From: an uncultured Verrucomicrobiota bacterium
GTDB taxonomy: Bacteria > Verrucomicrobiota > Kiritimatiellia > CAIQIC01 > Lenti-01
Assembly (NCBI GenBank): GCA_937860055.1
Contig: CALMBO010000028.1
Span: forward strand, 209,881 to 273,880
Direction: 5' to 3'
Length of the DNA stretch: 64,000 bases
Of this stretch, positions 25,224-35,955 are shown piece by piece (the first letter of the stretch is position 1; every line of letters begins with the position of its first letter). A program made the position numbers and the translations under genes. A model generated the notes under the pieces. That model was not told the DNA's origin and did not search any database. It worked only from the letters and a program-made list of their open reading frames with translations.

Positions 25224-25922
25224 TTACTTGAGGGTGGCCCCCACCCATTCCAGCAGGCCCTCCAAGTCGGAATAGTCTGCCACCGTTAGGGTTGCACCCG
25301 CCGCCCTCAACGCATCCTCCCCGTACTTTCCCGTGGCGACCCCGATCACCGGAATCCCCACTGCCAATCCGGCAACCACATCGAACGGCGTGTCTCCCAC
25401 CAGGCAAATCCCCCCCTCCTCCACCGCCAGGCCCATCTCCCGCGCCTCCGCCAAGGCCGACCGGGCGATTTTTCCCCGGTCCGCATGTTCATCCCCGAAT
25501 CCCCCAAAACGGAAAAACCGGTCGAACCCCACGCTGCCCAGCTTCAAATAGGCGCATTCCCGGATGTTGCCCGTCACCAGCCCCAGTGCCGTCCCCTCCG
25601 CGGCCAGATGCTCCAGGAACACCCGCGCCCCCGCGATCTCCTTCCCCGGATTCTCCCGCAGCAGGGCCTTCAACTCTTTCGCGATGCACGCAAAGATTTG
25701 CCGGATCTCGGACTCCGCCAGCCGCAGGTTCCGCGCCGCCATCACCTGGCCGAGCACGTTGCGGTCCGTGTTGCCCGCAAACGACACGTAGGCCAGCTCG
25801 TCCCGCTCGCCCGTCACGTCCGCCAGCCCCCGGATGAACGCCTCGCGCCCGAACCCGTGCGTGTCCAGCAGCGTGCCATCGATGTCGAACAGCACCATCC
25901 CGTTTTTCCGCGGCATTTTCAT
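25224..25922 (-). CDS. HAD-superfamily phosphatase (phosphoglycolate phosphatase-like)
   Basis: A 232-residue haloacid dehalogenase hydrolase. Motif I is FDIDGTLLDT (nucleophile Asp13), motif II GLVTGN, motif III a Lys in DRGKIARSAL, and motif IV GDTPFDVVAG. The cap domain fits the Gph/beta-phosphoglucomutase subclass. The substrate is probably a small phosphorylated metabolite. It is upstream of pyk on the same strand and divergent from ftsH. The window has a second Gph-like gene at 54714. Confidence 0.88.
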   Translation of the reverse strand: MKMPRKNGMVLFDIDGTLLDTHGFGREAFIRGLADVTGERDELAYVSFAGNTDRNVLGQVMAARNLRLAESEIRQIFACIAKELKALLRENPGKEIAGARVFLEHLAAEGTALGLVTGNIRECAYLKLGSVGFDRFFRFGGFGDEHADRGKIARSALAEAREMGLAVEEGGICLVGDTPFDVVAGLAVGIPVIGVATGKYGEDALRAAGATLTVADYSDLEGLLEWVGATLK

Positions 25923-25988
25923 ATCCTCCGGGCCATTCTACCCCATTTCCGCCGCCCTTCACCATTTTTGTCGGCCTCTCTTCCCGGG

Positions 25989-26017
25989 TTGCCCCGGCCC
26001 TCCGGCCATGATAGGGT
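25989..26017 (+). promoter_or_regulatory. Putative ftsH promoter
   Basis: TTGCCC (25989-25994) and TAGGGT (26012-26017) are 17 bases apart, 46 bases before the ftsH ATG. Confidence 0.4.
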
Positions 26018-26062
26018 GAAATTCCACATCGCAGACCTGTAACGATCGGAATTTCAAGAATC

Positions 26063-28009
<1,947 letters not shown>

Positions 28010-28022
28010 GCGCCCCCGGCGG

Positions 28023-28148
28023 TTTTTTTCCACACAATGGAAAAACTTTCACAGGATTTTCCACGCAATGGAAAAACTTTGAACGGTCTTTCCACACCCC
28101 CGGCCGCAGACCCCCGCGGCCTTGCGCCGCGGGTGAATCAGGCCGGCC
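28023..28148 (+). repeat. TTTTCCA palindrome cluster B plus GC hairpin repeat
   Basis: Two full palindromes, TTTTTCCACACAATGGAAAA at about 28025 and its variant at about 28056-28080, and a half copy at 28088 are followed by the hairpin repeat GACCCCCGCGGCC...GCCGCGGG at 28109-28148. A short CCTGAAC tandem repeat lies at 28155-28178. Three repeat types fill the ftsH-folP gap. Confidence 0.85.
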
Positions 28149-28192
28149 CTTCCCCCCTGAACCCTGAACCCCGAACCCGCCCCCCCGTCCTG

Positions 28193-28933
28193 ATGGGGAT
28201 TTTGAATCTCACGCCGGACTCGTTCTCCGACGGCGGCCGCTTCCTCGATCCCGCCGCCGCCGAGGAACAGGCCCTGAAGCTCGAAGCCGACGGCGCGCAC
28301 CTTCTCGACGTCGGCGCCGAATCCACCCGCCCCGGCCATGAACCCGTTTCCGGGGAAGAGGAACTCCGCCGCCTCCTCCCCGTCCTCGACCGCCTCGCCG
28401 GAAAACTGAAAATTCCGGTTTCCGTCGATACCAGCAAGGCCTCCGTCGCCCGCGCCGCCTTCGACCACGGCGCGGCCATCTTGAACGACGTCGCCGCGCT
28501 CTCCCGCCCCGGCATGGCCGACTTCGCCCGCGCCGGCGATTTTCCCGTCATCCTGATGCACGGCGTCGCCCATGTCCTCGCCGAAGCCGACGCGGCGCCT
28601 TCCCGAACCATTGCCGCCTGGCTCGCTGAGCGCATCGCGGAACTCGGCATCGCGAAAGAGCGCGTGATCGTCGATCCCGGCATCGGCTTCGGCACCACGC
28701 GCCCGCAGGATGCCGCTATTCTGGAAAATCTTGCGCCGCTCGTCGCGCTCGGCTGCCCGGTCCTGATCGGCCTTTCGCGCAAGCGCATCGTCCGCACCCT
28801 GCACCCCGACGCCGACCGCGATCTCGCCAGCGCGCAGATGGCCCTCGCCGCCTGGAAAAACGGCGCGGCCATCCTCCGCCTGCACGAACTGCGCCCGTTC
28901 CAGGATCTCTACCGGAAGGAAGCCGCCCCATGA
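28193..28933 (+). CDS. folP: Dihydropteroate synthase
   Basis: A 246-residue folate-pathway enzyme condensing p-aminobenzoate with dihydropterin pyrophosphate. It starts directly at the pterin-loop motif MGILNLTPDSFSDGG and has DVGAESTRPGHEPVS, SVDTSKASVA, DPGIGFGT and the phosphate-loop Lys/Arg in IGLSRKR. The start is tight against the Asn-Leu-Thr-Pro motif, so a few N-terminal residues from a non-ATG start are possible. It overlaps the ArfB-like gene by ATGA. Confidence 0.95.
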   Translation: MGILNLTPDSFSDGGRFLDPAAAEEQALKLEADGAHLLDVGAESTRPGHEPVSGEEELRRLLPVLDRLAGKLKIPVSVDTSKASVARAAFDHGAAILNDVAALSRPGMADFARAGDFPVILMHGVAHVLAEADAAPSRTIAAWLAERIAELGIAKERVIVDPGIGFGTTRPQDAAILENLAPLVALGCPVLIGLSRKRIVRTLHPDADRDLASAQMALAAWKNGAAILRLHELRPFQDLYRKEAAP

Positions 28934-29346
28934 GCCTGTTCCCCGTCAGCTTCGAAAAGGAAGACCAGCTGCTGAAGCGCATGGCCTCGCTCGGCATCGC
29001 CGAAAGCGATCTTCAGGAGTGGTTCATCCGCGGCGGCGGGCCCGGCGGCCAGAAAACCAACAAGACCTCCTCGACCGTCTGCCTGCGCCACAAGCCCACC
29101 GGCATCGAAGTCCGCTGCGCGCAGGAACGCTCCCAATCCCTCAACCGGTTCCTCGCCCGCCGCGACCTCTGCGACAAGATCGCCGCGAAAATCCACGGCG
29201 AGAAATCGAAGAAGGAACAGGAACGCGAAAAAATCCGCCGCCAGAAACGACGCCGCTCGCGCCGCCAAACGGCGATCATGGTCGATTCCAAGAAAAAGCA
29301 CGGCGCGAAGAAGGCCCTTCGCCAGAAGCCGTCGCGCGACGATTGA
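28930..29346 (+). CDS. ArfB/ICT1-like peptidyl-tRNA hydrolase (release-factor-like)
   Basis: A 138-residue stand-alone release-factor catalytic domain for rescue of stalled ribosomes. The GGQ loop (GGGPGGQKTNKTSS, residues 36-49) hydrolyses peptidyl-tRNA. A strongly basic C-terminal tail (about 95-138, many Lys/Arg) matches the ArfB tail that reads an empty mRNA channel. Codon-recognition domains are absent. It is coupled to folP by ATGA and ends three bases from the convergent murA stop. Confidence 0.9.
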   Translation: MSLFPVSFEKEDQLLKRMASLGIAESDLQEWFIRGGGPGGQKTNKTSSTVCLRHKPTGIEVRCAQERSQSLNRFLARRDLCDKIAAKIHGEKSKKEQEREKIRRQKRRRSRRQTAIMVDSKKKHGAKKALRQKPSRDD

Positions 29347-29349
29347 GCC

Positions 29350-30630
29350 TCAGCCCTCGCGGCGGATGTCCGCGCCCAGCGCGCGCAGGCGCGCCTCGAT
29401 GCGCTCGTATCCGCGGTCGATCATCTCCGCCTGCTCGATCACCGTCGTCCCCTTCGCGCACAGCGCCGCGATGACGAGCGCCATGCCCGCGCGGATGTCC
29501 GGGCTCGTGATCAGCTGCGCCCGCAGCTTCGCCGGGCCGCTCACCACCACGCGGTGCGGATCGCACTGCACCAGCGTCGCCCCCATCTCCAGCAGCCGGT
29601 CCACGAAATACATCCGGCTCTCGAACAGCTTCTCGAAAAACAGGACCGCCCCGCGGGTCTGCGTCGCCAGCACCAGCGCCACGCTCAGCAGGTCCGACGG
29701 AATCGCCGGCCAGATGCCGTCCTCCATTTTCGGCACCACGCCGCCCAGGTCCTTGCGCACCTGGAGCCGCTGCCGCGCCGGCAATTCCAGCTTCCCGCCC
29801 TCGATCCTCCACTCCACCCCCAGCCGCCCGAAGGCCCGCTGCATCACCTTCAGCGTCGTCGCGTCGGGCAGTTCCGCCACGGTCAGGGCGCCGCCGGTGG
29901 CCGCCGCCGCCGCGAGAAAGCTGCCGATCTCGATGTGGTCGGGACCCACGCGGTGCCGCGCCCCGCCCAGCGCCTCCACGCCTTCGATCTCGATGCGGTT
30001 GGTGCCCAGCCCGGAGATCTTCGCGCCCATCTTCGCCAGCAGCGCGCCCAGGTCCTGCACGTGCGGCTCGCACGCCGCGTTCAGGATCACCGTGCGCCCC
30101 GGCGCGAGCACCGCCGCCATCAGGATGTTCTCGGTGGCCGTCACGCTGGCCTCGTCCAGCAGGATTTCCGCGCCGCGGAATTTCCGGCGCCGCAGGTGGA
30201 ACGCGTCGCCCTTCCACGCCATGCCGATGCCCAGCGAATCCAGCCCCTCGAAATGGGTGTCGAGCCTCCGGCGGCCGATCACGTCGCCGCCCGGCGAAAA
30301 GAGGGTGGCGCTCCCGTGCCGCGCCGGCAGCGGGCCCGCCAGCAGGATGGAGCCGCGCACCTTCGCGCACAGCCCCCGGTCCAGCACCGTCTTCTTCAGC
30401 CCCCGGGCGCAGAGCTCGACGGCGTGCCCCCGGCGCGAAACCGCCACGCCCAGGTCGGCCAGCAGCTTCAGCATGTTCTCCACGTCGAGGATGTCCGGCA
30501 CGTTCTCCAGGACCAGCCGCTCGCGGGTCAGCACGCAGGCGGCCAGCATCGGCAGCACCGCGTTCTTGTTGCCCATCGGACGGAACGTCCCGCCGATCTT
30601 CTTCCCTCCCCGGATGACGAGCCTGGCCAT
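29350..30630 (-). CDS. murA: UDP-N-acetylglucosamine 1-carboxyvinyltransferase, Cys-to-Asp variant
   Basis: A 426-residue enzyme for the first committed step of peptidoglycan synthesis, transferring enolpyruvate from PEP to UDP-GlcNAc. GNKNAVLP near the N-terminus and GPLPARHG near residue 100 are typical. In the catalytic loop, where E. coli has PGGCTIG, this protein has PGGDVIG (Asp116, codon GAC at 30283-30285). Asp at this position is known in Chlamydia and Mycobacterium MurA and prevents fosfomycin alkylation. It follows glmS by 16 bases in the same operon. Confidence 0.96.
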   Translation of the reverse strand: MARLVIRGGKKIGGTFRPMGNKNAVLPMLAACVLTRERLVLENVPDILDVENMLKLLADLGVAVSRRGHAVELCARGLKKTVLDRGLCAKVRGSILLAGPLPARHGSATLFSPGGDVIGRRRLDTHFEGLDSLGIGMAWKGDAFHLRRRKFRGAEILLDEASVTATENILMAAVLAPGRTVILNAACEPHVQDLGALLAKMGAKISGLGTNRIEIEGVEALGGARHRVGPDHIEIGSFLAAAAATGGALTVAELPDATTLKVMQRAFGRLGVEWRIEGGKLELPARQRLQVRKDLGGVVPKMEDGIWPAIPSDLLSVALVLATQTRGAVLFFEKLFESRMYFVDRLLEMGATLVQCDPHRVVVSGPAKLRAQLITSPDIRAGMALVIAALCAKGTTVIEQAEMIDRGYERIEARLRALGADIRREG

Positions 30631-30646
30631 GTCGGTTCTCCCGGCC

Positions 30647-32494
30647 TCACTCCACCGTGACGCTCTTGGCGAGGTTCCGCGGCTTGTCGATGTCCGCCCC
30701 GCGCGCCTTCGCGTTGTGGTAGGCGAACAGCTGCAGCGCGATGACATTGACCAGCGGCGAGAATTCCTCGATCGTCTCCGGCACCGGGATGATGTCCTGC
30801 GCGATCGCGCGCAGCGTCTCGTCGCCTTCCGCGACGATGGCGATGATGCGCCCCTTGCGCGCCTCCACCTCCTTGAGGTTCGAGATCATCTTGTCGTGCA
30901 CCTCGTCCGCCGTCGGCGTGCAGAGGCACACCACCGGCAGGAATTCGCTGATCAGCGCGATGGGTCCGTGCTTCATCTCGCCGGCGGCATAGCCTTCGGC
31001 GTGCTGGTAGGAAATCTCCTTGTTCTTGAGCGCGCCCTCGAGCGCGATGGGATAGTTGAAGCGCCGCCCCAGGTAGAGCGCATTGAAGCACTCGTAGTAC
31101 TTCTGCGAAATCGCCCGGATGTCGTCCTGCCGGTCGAGCACGCGGTGGATGGCATCCGGAATCCGCGACAGTTCCGCCGCCAGCTCCTTCTCGCGCTCCG
31201 CATCCAGCCGGCCGCGCCGGCGGCCCAGCCGGATCGCCAGCAGCACGAACGCCATCAGCTGCGCCGTGAACGCCTTGGTCGAGGCCACGCCGATTTCGGG
31301 GCCGGCCTGCGTCAGCAGCGCCGCGTCGCTCTCGCGCAGCAGCGTGCTGCCCGGCGCGTTGCAGATGCTGAGCACCTTGCAGCCCATTTCGCGCGCCAGC
31401 CGCACCGAGGCCAGCGTGTCCGCCGTCTCGCCCGATTGCGACACCGCCACCACCAGCGTCCGCTCGGGCAGGCGCGGCTGGCGATAGCGGAATTCGCTGC
31501 CCAGGTCCGTCTCGCAGGGAATCCCCGCCCAGCGTTCGATCAGCAGTCGGCCGTACATCCCCGCGTAATAGGCGGTTCCGCAGCTCAGGATCAGCACGCG
31601 CTGCACCTCGTTTGCCTGGGCATCGACCAGCGCCGACGCCTCGCCGAGATCCACCGAACCGTCCTTTCCCACGTGCGCGGCCAGCAGCGTCCGCAGCACG
31701 CGCGGCTGCTCGTGGATCTCCTTCAGCATGAAGGTCTCGAAACCGGCCCGCTCCGCCGCCTCGGCCCGGAGGGTGACGGCCTTGACCTCGGGCGCGACGG
31801 GCGTCCCGTCCAGCTTCGTCAACGCCACGCCGGAAGGCCGCAGTTCCGCCAGCTCCCCGTCGTTCAGGTAGATCACCTTCTTCACGCGGTTCAGGATGGC
31901 GGGCACGTCGCTGGCGATGAATTGCTCGCCTTCGCCCACTCCGACGATCAACGGGCTTCCGCAGCGCGCCGCATACAGCGCGCCGGGTTCGTCGCGGAAC
32001 ACGATGCCCAGCGCATAGGCGCCCTGGGCCGCCCGCAGCGCCTCGCGGATCGCCTCGGCGCGGCTCTTCTTCCCCTTTTTCAGGATCTCTTCGATCAGGT
32101 GGGGAATCACCTCCGTGTCGGTCTGGGACCGGAACACATGGCCCTTGGCTTCCAGCTCCGTCCGCAGGGAAAGATAGTTTTCGATGATGCCGTTGTGCAC
32201 GACCGCGATGTTCCCCGTGCAATCGAGATGCGGATGGGAATTGGCTTCGGACGGCTCCCCGTGCGTCGCCCACCGCGTATGCCCGATCCCCAATCCGCCG
32301 GCCACCGGCGCGGCGTCGAGCGCCTCTTCCAGATTCGAGAGCCGGCCCACCCGCTTGAGCACCCCCAGCGAACCGTCGGACTGCCGGACCGCCACGCCCG
32401 CCGAATCATAGCCCCGGTATTCGAGCCGCTTCAGCCCCTCGATCAGCACCGGAACCGCATTCTTCGGCCCCACATATCCCACGATGCCGCACAT
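30647..32494 (-). CDS. glmS: Glutamine-fructose-6-phosphate aminotransferase (isomerizing)
   Basis: A 615-residue enzyme forming glucosamine-6-phosphate, the entry to UDP-GlcNAc. The N-terminal glutaminase begins MCGIVGYVG with catalytic Cys2 exposed after Met removal. Two SIS domains follow (for example SQSGETADTLASVRLA), and the C-terminus ends PRNLAKSVTVE, the normal family end. The glmS-murA order supplies cell-wall precursor. No glmS ribozyme is recognisable in the 101-base upstream gap. Confidence 0.98.
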   Translation of the reverse strand: MCGIVGYVGPKNAVPVLIEGLKRLEYRGYDSAGVAVRQSDGSLGVLKRVGRLSNLEEALDAAPVAGGLGIGHTRWATHGEPSEANSHPHLDCTGNIAVVHNGIIENYLSLRTELEAKGHVFRSQTDTEVIPHLIEEILKKGKKSRAEAIREALRAAQGAYALGIVFRDEPGALYAARCGSPLIVGVGEGEQFIASDVPAILNRVKKVIYLNDGELAELRPSGVALTKLDGTPVAPEVKAVTLRAEAAERAGFETFMLKEIHEQPRVLRTLLAAHVGKDGSVDLGEASALVDAQANEVQRVLILSCGTAYYAGMYGRLLIERWAGIPCETDLGSEFRYRQPRLPERTLVVAVSQSGETADTLASVRLAREMGCKVLSICNAPGSTLLRESDAALLTQAGPEIGVASTKAFTAQLMAFVLLAIRLGRRRGRLDAEREKELAAELSRIPDAIHRVLDRQDDIRAISQKYYECFNALYLGRRFNYPIALEGALKNKEISYQHAEGYAAGEMKHGPIALISEFLPVVCLCTPTADEVHDKMISNLKEVEARKGRIIAIVAEGDETLRAIAQDIIPVPETIEEFSPLVNVIALQLFAYHNAKARGADIDKPRNLAKSVTVE

Positions 32495-32536
32495 GCTCCA
32501 ATCCTTTCGGTATCCCGGTCACCCAACATCCACAAT

Positions 32537-32571
32537 GGAAAAGGCCGGGACCGCGCAACGGTGTCCCGGCC
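32537..32571 (-). terminator. Intrinsic terminator of the pseudopilin gene
   Basis: On the minus strand, GGCCGGGAC and GTCCCGGCC (32543-32551 and 32563-32571) form a 9-bp stem followed by TTTTCC, 25 bases past the pilin stop. It separates that gene from glmS. Confidence 0.75.
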
Positions 32572-32595
32572 TTCCCATGAAGAAACGACTGCGAA

Positions 32596-33210
32596 TTACG
32601 GGCCGACGACGGAGAGAACCGCCTCCGTATCCTGCGCGGGATTCATGTAGGATCCCGTCAGCTGCTTGCCCTTCAGCGAGAAGGCCGAACCGCCCTTCAG
32701 CACCACCACCATGCCGGCATCCCGGAACGGATCCTGGGTGTTGATCAGCACGATCTGCGCATCGGTCACGGGAACGCTGGCCGGCGCATTCTTCGTGAAC
32801 AGGAAGGTCGTGCCTTCCTTGGCCGAATCCAGGCCCAGCACCAGGTTCCACGCATTGCCCGCCGCCGTGAATTGGCTCGGATCCGAGCTCTTCACCGCAT
32901 CCAGACCGCGCGCGGAGAAGAAGTCGAACGAAACCGTCATCACGCCGGAGGTCACCAGATTGATGAAATAGGCCGTGGACGTCGCATAGTTGGTGGGCCA
33001 GGCCGAATAGCCGCCGCCCAGCACCACGTCGTCCATCTGCCCCGCGAAAGCCGACTTGTAGATATTGGCGCCGTTGGAAACGGTCTGCACCATGGCCGCG
33101 CTCAGCAGGGCCTTGTTGACCGCCGGCACCAGGATGGCGGCGAGCATGGCGATGATGGCGATCACCACCAGCAGTTCAATCAGGGTAAAACCAACGGCCT
33201 TGCGCTTCAT
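32596..33210 (-). CDS. Type II secretion / type IV pilin-like pseudopilin
   Basis: A 204-residue prepilin. The N-terminus MKRKAVGFTLIELLVVIAI is a class III signal: cleavage after Gly7, Phe at mature position 1, Glu at position 5, then a hydrophobic helix to about residue 31. The remaining globular domain is not a recognised major pilin. Such proteins are numerous in PVC bacteria, often without linked secretion genes, as here. A strong promoter (33249-33276) and its own terminator make it monocistronic, so it may be highly expressed. Confidence 0.9.
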   Translation of the reverse strand: MKRKAVGFTLIELLVVIAIIAMLAAILVPAVNKALLSAAMVQTVSNGANIYKSAFAGQMDDVVLGGGYSAWPTNYATSTAYFINLVTSGVMTVSFDFFSARGLDAVKSSDPSQFTAAGNAWNLVLGLDSAKEGTTFLFTKNAPASVPVTDAQIVLINTQDPFRDAGMVVVLKGGSAFSLKGKQLTGSYMNPAQDTEAVLSVVGP

Positions 33211-33248
33211 AACTTCTCTCTCTCCTTGGATTGACGACTCTTGGAGGC

Positions 33249-33276
33249 ATCATACGCTTTTAACACTTCGAGTCAA
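33249..33276 (-). promoter_or_regulatory. Strong sigma-70 promoter of the pseudopilin gene
   Basis: On the minus strand, TTGACT (33276-33271) and TATGAT (33254-33249) are separated by 16 bases, 39 bases before the ATG. This is one of the best promoter matches in the window. Confidence 0.7.
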
Positions 33277-33292
33277 CCCCGACATCGCGATT

Positions 33293-33760
33293 TTATTGGG
33301 CGGCGGCCCATCCGGGGAAAAGCCCGTGCACCAGCAGGGCGATGGCCATCCCCAGCAACGCCCCCATCAGGACTTCCAGCCGCGTATGCCCCAGGAATTC
33401 CACCAGCTTTTCCGGCGAGAACTTGTGGTTTCGGTAGAATTCCTCGGCCATCTGGTTCAACAGCCGCGCCTGCGCTCCCGCCGCCCGCCGCACGCTCTGC
33501 GCATCGATCATGATCAGCGCCAGCATTCCCAGCGCCACCGCGAACACCGGCGACCCGAATCCCGAACGCAACCCCACCGACACCGCGCATGCCGCCGCCG
33601 AGGCCGTGTGGGAACTGGGCATCCCCCCCAGCCGGAACAGGAAGCCGTAATCGAACTTCCGCTCGCGGATCAGGAAGGTCGCCAGCTTGATGAATTGCGC
33701 CACCAGCCAGCTGGCCACCGCCACCACCAGGGTCGCATTGTTGATCAACTCGTAAAACAT
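33293..33760 (-). CDS. Divergent PAP2 family membrane protein (DUF212, YuiD-like)
   Basis: A 155-residue membrane protein of the DUF212 family, distantly related to PAP2 phosphatases. It has hydrophobic segments at both ends and in the middle and the family motif [15 protein letters not shown] (residues 46-60), which carries the phosphatase-like SxxH. The GHTRLEVLMGALLG C-terminal segment is also typical. The start at 33760 is preferred over an upstream Met that lacks family similarity. The substrate is unknown, possibly undecaprenyl or other lipid phosphates. Confidence 0.88.
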   Translation of the reverse strand: MFYELINNATLVVAVASWLVAQFIKLATFLIRERKFDYGFLFRLGGMPSSHTASAAACAVSVGLRSGFGSPVFAVALGMLALIMIDAQSVRRAAGAQARLLNQMAEEFYRNHKFSPEKLVEFLGHTRLEVLMGALLGMAIALLVHGLFPGWAAAQ

Positions 33761-33885
33761 GGTCCCACACCCTACGAAACCCGCCCCGGACCCGCAATCC
33801 TTATTCCGCCGCGACCTCCTATTTTCTTGCACAATTCTCGGATTTGTGGTTTTCTCGCCGCCGACAACCCCGGCAGGGCAGGATC

Positions 33886-34422
33886 ATGGGTACATCCTCA
33901 AAAGAACTGGCTCTTAAATTGCGGAAATCGGCCAAGAAACAGCATGGATGTTTCACCGCCGCCCAGGCCATCGAAGCCGGCTATGCCGACAGCGTCCACC
34001 TTTACCATGTCCGCAATGGGAAATGGGTCCGCGTCTTCCGCGGAGTCTATCGCTTTGCGGATGCGCCCGAAACGCCCGCCGCCCGCTGCATGGCCGCCCT
34101 CCTGTGGACGCGCGACAAAAACGGCAAAATCCAAGGCGTTTTGGCCCCGGAAACAGCGGAAAACCTCCGCTCCGGAGGCCTGCCCCTTTCCCAACCCATC
34201 CAAATCCTTGTCCCCAAGGGGTTCCGGCGCTCTTCGGATGTCCCGGATGGAATCCAAATTTCAATTGTGGACAAAAAAATACATAAAACCTCAAAAATCA
34301 GCGGGCTTCCGGCTCAAAAACAGGCGGAGGATCCTTCGGTTCCCCCTCCCGTCGTGGTTGATGCCCCCGATTACTACGATTGGCTCGATTACCAAGCCGT
34401 TTTATGCGGAAAATCCACCTGA
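33886..34422 (+). CDS. AbiEi antitoxin-like N-terminal domain protein
   Basis: A 178-residue protein whose first 80 residues match the winged-helix domain of AbiEi-type antitoxins: GCFTAAQAIEAGYADS, then LYHVRNGKWVRVFRGVYRF. The C-terminal half (about 110-178) is charged and proline-rich. No AbiEii nucleotidyltransferase toxin gene follows, so it is not a complete type IV toxin-antitoxin pair. Its AT content is higher than its neighbours, suggesting transfer. Its end overlaps the subtilase start by 19 bases. A regulatory role for the protease is possible. Confidence 0.7.
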   Translation: MGTSSKELALKLRKSAKKQHGCFTAAQAIEAGYADSVHLYHVRNGKWVRVFRGVYRFADAPETPAARCMAALLWTRDKNGKIQGVLAPETAENLRSGGLPLSQPIQILVPKGFRRSSDVPDGIQISIVDKKIHKTSKISGLPAQKQAEDPSVPPPVVVDAPDYYDWLDYQAVLCGKST

Positions 34423-35849
34423 AATCCGTCTTGTTGATCGTCGTTTCGCTTGGATTTCTTTCCGTTCCCTCGCATGCCTTCTATTTCCGCCTGGATGGCG
34501 ACCGCCTCTGGCTCCAAGCCGAACAATCGCCCCTGGTCGACATTCTCGACCAATTCTCCCGCATCGGGGTGGAAGTCCGCCTCGACCCCCGCATCCAGTC
34601 CGCCATCACCGGTTCCGTCCGCGGAGAGGAACTTGACGACGCCTTGGAATCGATTCTCGAACCCTATGATTACCTCCTGACGTGGAAAATGCTCCGCGGC
34701 CCCCTCGGCCGCATCCCCAAATTGAAGGAAATCCACGTTTTCATGCCCGGCGGCGAGTCCTCCGCCCGGCGGATCCCCAGGAAATCGACGAAATTCGACT
34801 CTTCCCGCGGCGCCGCCGGCACCGCCCCGGAATTTGTGAAGGATGAACTGCTCGTCGGCGCCCGCCCCGGCACCACCTATGCCCAGTTCCAAAGCCTGCT
34901 CGACCAGATCGGCGGCATGATCGTGGAGGCGGACGCCGCCACCGGCACCTATCTCATCCAGTTCCCGGCCGGCACCAACATCGAAGCCCTTTTGCCGCAA
35001 CTGGCCCAGAATCCCCTCATCGCCCGCGCCGAATTGAACTATGTGACCCGCCTGCCCGCCGCCCCCTCCTCCGGCTGGCCCTCCCTTCCCGCCGCCGCCC
35101 CCCCGGCCGATGGCTCCATTCCGGTCGCCGTCCTGGATAGCGGACTCGATCCCGCCGCCGGCCTCTCCCCCCTCGTTTCCGCCGGCTGGGATGCCGTCGA
35201 TCCCGGACGCGCCCTCTCGGATCCCGACGGCCATGGCACCCAGATGGCCTTCTTGGCGTCCGGCCTGCTTTCCGCGGATGGCCTCTCCGCTTCCGGCAAC
35301 GCTCTCCCGCTCGTCTCCATCCGCGCCTTCGACGAGGAAGGCAAGACCTCCAACTTCGCCATCCTGCAGGCGCTCGCCTATGCCGCGAAGGCCGGCGCCC
35401 GGGTCGTCAACATGAGCTGGGGTTCCAGCGTCGACAGCGAATTCATGCGCGCCGCCATCCAGTCCGCCGCCCGACAGGGACTGATCCTCGTCGCCGCCGC
35501 CGGCAACGAACCCACCGGAAAGGCCGTCTATCCCGCCGCCTATTCCGACGTGATCGCCGTGGGCGGCGTCACGTCCGACGGCCAGCCATGGGCGGATTCC
35601 AACCATGGCGATTTCATCGATCTGTCCGCTTCCGCCTCCGCCACGCTCCCCTCCGGCTCCTATGTCGGCACCTCCATTTCGTCCGCCGCCGTGGCCAGCG
35701 CCCTGGCCCAATACTTGAACCGGAACCCCGGCACCTCCGCTTCCGCCGCCTTCGCCGCCCTCCAGAAGTCCCTCTCCCCCTCCCCGGCCGGCGGCTACGG
35801 GACCGGCATCCTCGATGCCGCCGCCCTGCGGCGCTTCCTGAATCCTTGA
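34404..35849 (+). CDS. Secreted subtilisin-like serine protease with N-terminal STN-like domain
   Basis: A 481-residue exported S8 peptidase. The signal peptide is MRKIHLKSVLLIVVSLGFLS... to about residue 25. Residues 40-95 (LVDILDQFSRIGVEV, then a DALESILEPYDYLLTW end) resemble the short N-terminal domain of secretins and TonB receptors, unusual in a subtilase. A fervidolysin/I9-like propeptide region (about 145-215) follows. The catalytic triad is visible: Asp in VAVLDSGLD, His in DPDGHGTQMA, Ser in GTSISSAAVASA. The start overlaps the AbiEi-like gene. Confidence 0.88.
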   Translation: MRKIHLKSVLLIVVSLGFLSVPSHAFYFRLDGDRLWLQAEQSPLVDILDQFSRIGVEVRLDPRIQSAITGSVRGEELDDALESILEPYDYLLTWKMLRGPLGRIPKLKEIHVFMPGGESSARRIPRKSTKFDSSRGAAGTAPEFVKDELLVGARPGTTYAQFQSLLDQIGGMIVEADAATGTYLIQFPAGTNIEALLPQLAQNPLIARAELNYVTRLPAAPSSGWPSLPAAAPPADGSIPVAVLDSGLDPAAGLSPLVSAGWDAVDPGRALSDPDGHGTQMAFLASGLLSADGLSASGNALPLVSIRAFDEEGKTSNFAILQALAYAAKAGARVVNMSWGSSVDSEFMRAAIQSAARQGLILVAAAGNEPTGKAVYPAAYSDVIAVGGVTSDGQPWADSNHGDFIDLSASASATLPSGSYVGTSISSAAVASALAQYLNRNPGTSASAAFAALQKSLSPSPAGGYGTGILDAAALRRFLNP

Positions 35850-35955
35850 CGCGGCGCCGCCCGTTGCAACGATTTCGCAAATCCGCAAAATGCCTGTTGT
35901 CCCCCTTTTGGATGTCGTGATACAAATTCGTCGTTGTCCGTTCAGGAGAACCCGA

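Noticed and set aside
32495-32595. glmS ribozyme
   Set aside because: The gene is on the minus strand, so its leader would lie above 32494, where a pilin terminator occupies the gap and no ribozyme core is visible.
29366-32650. 1094-codon plus-strand open frame
   Set aside because: It lies antisense to murA and glmS; low-complexity product typical of GC-rich shadow frames.
33886-34422. Complete type IV toxin-antitoxin system
   Set aside because: Only an AbiEi-like N-domain is present; no AbiEii nucleotidyltransferase gene follows.
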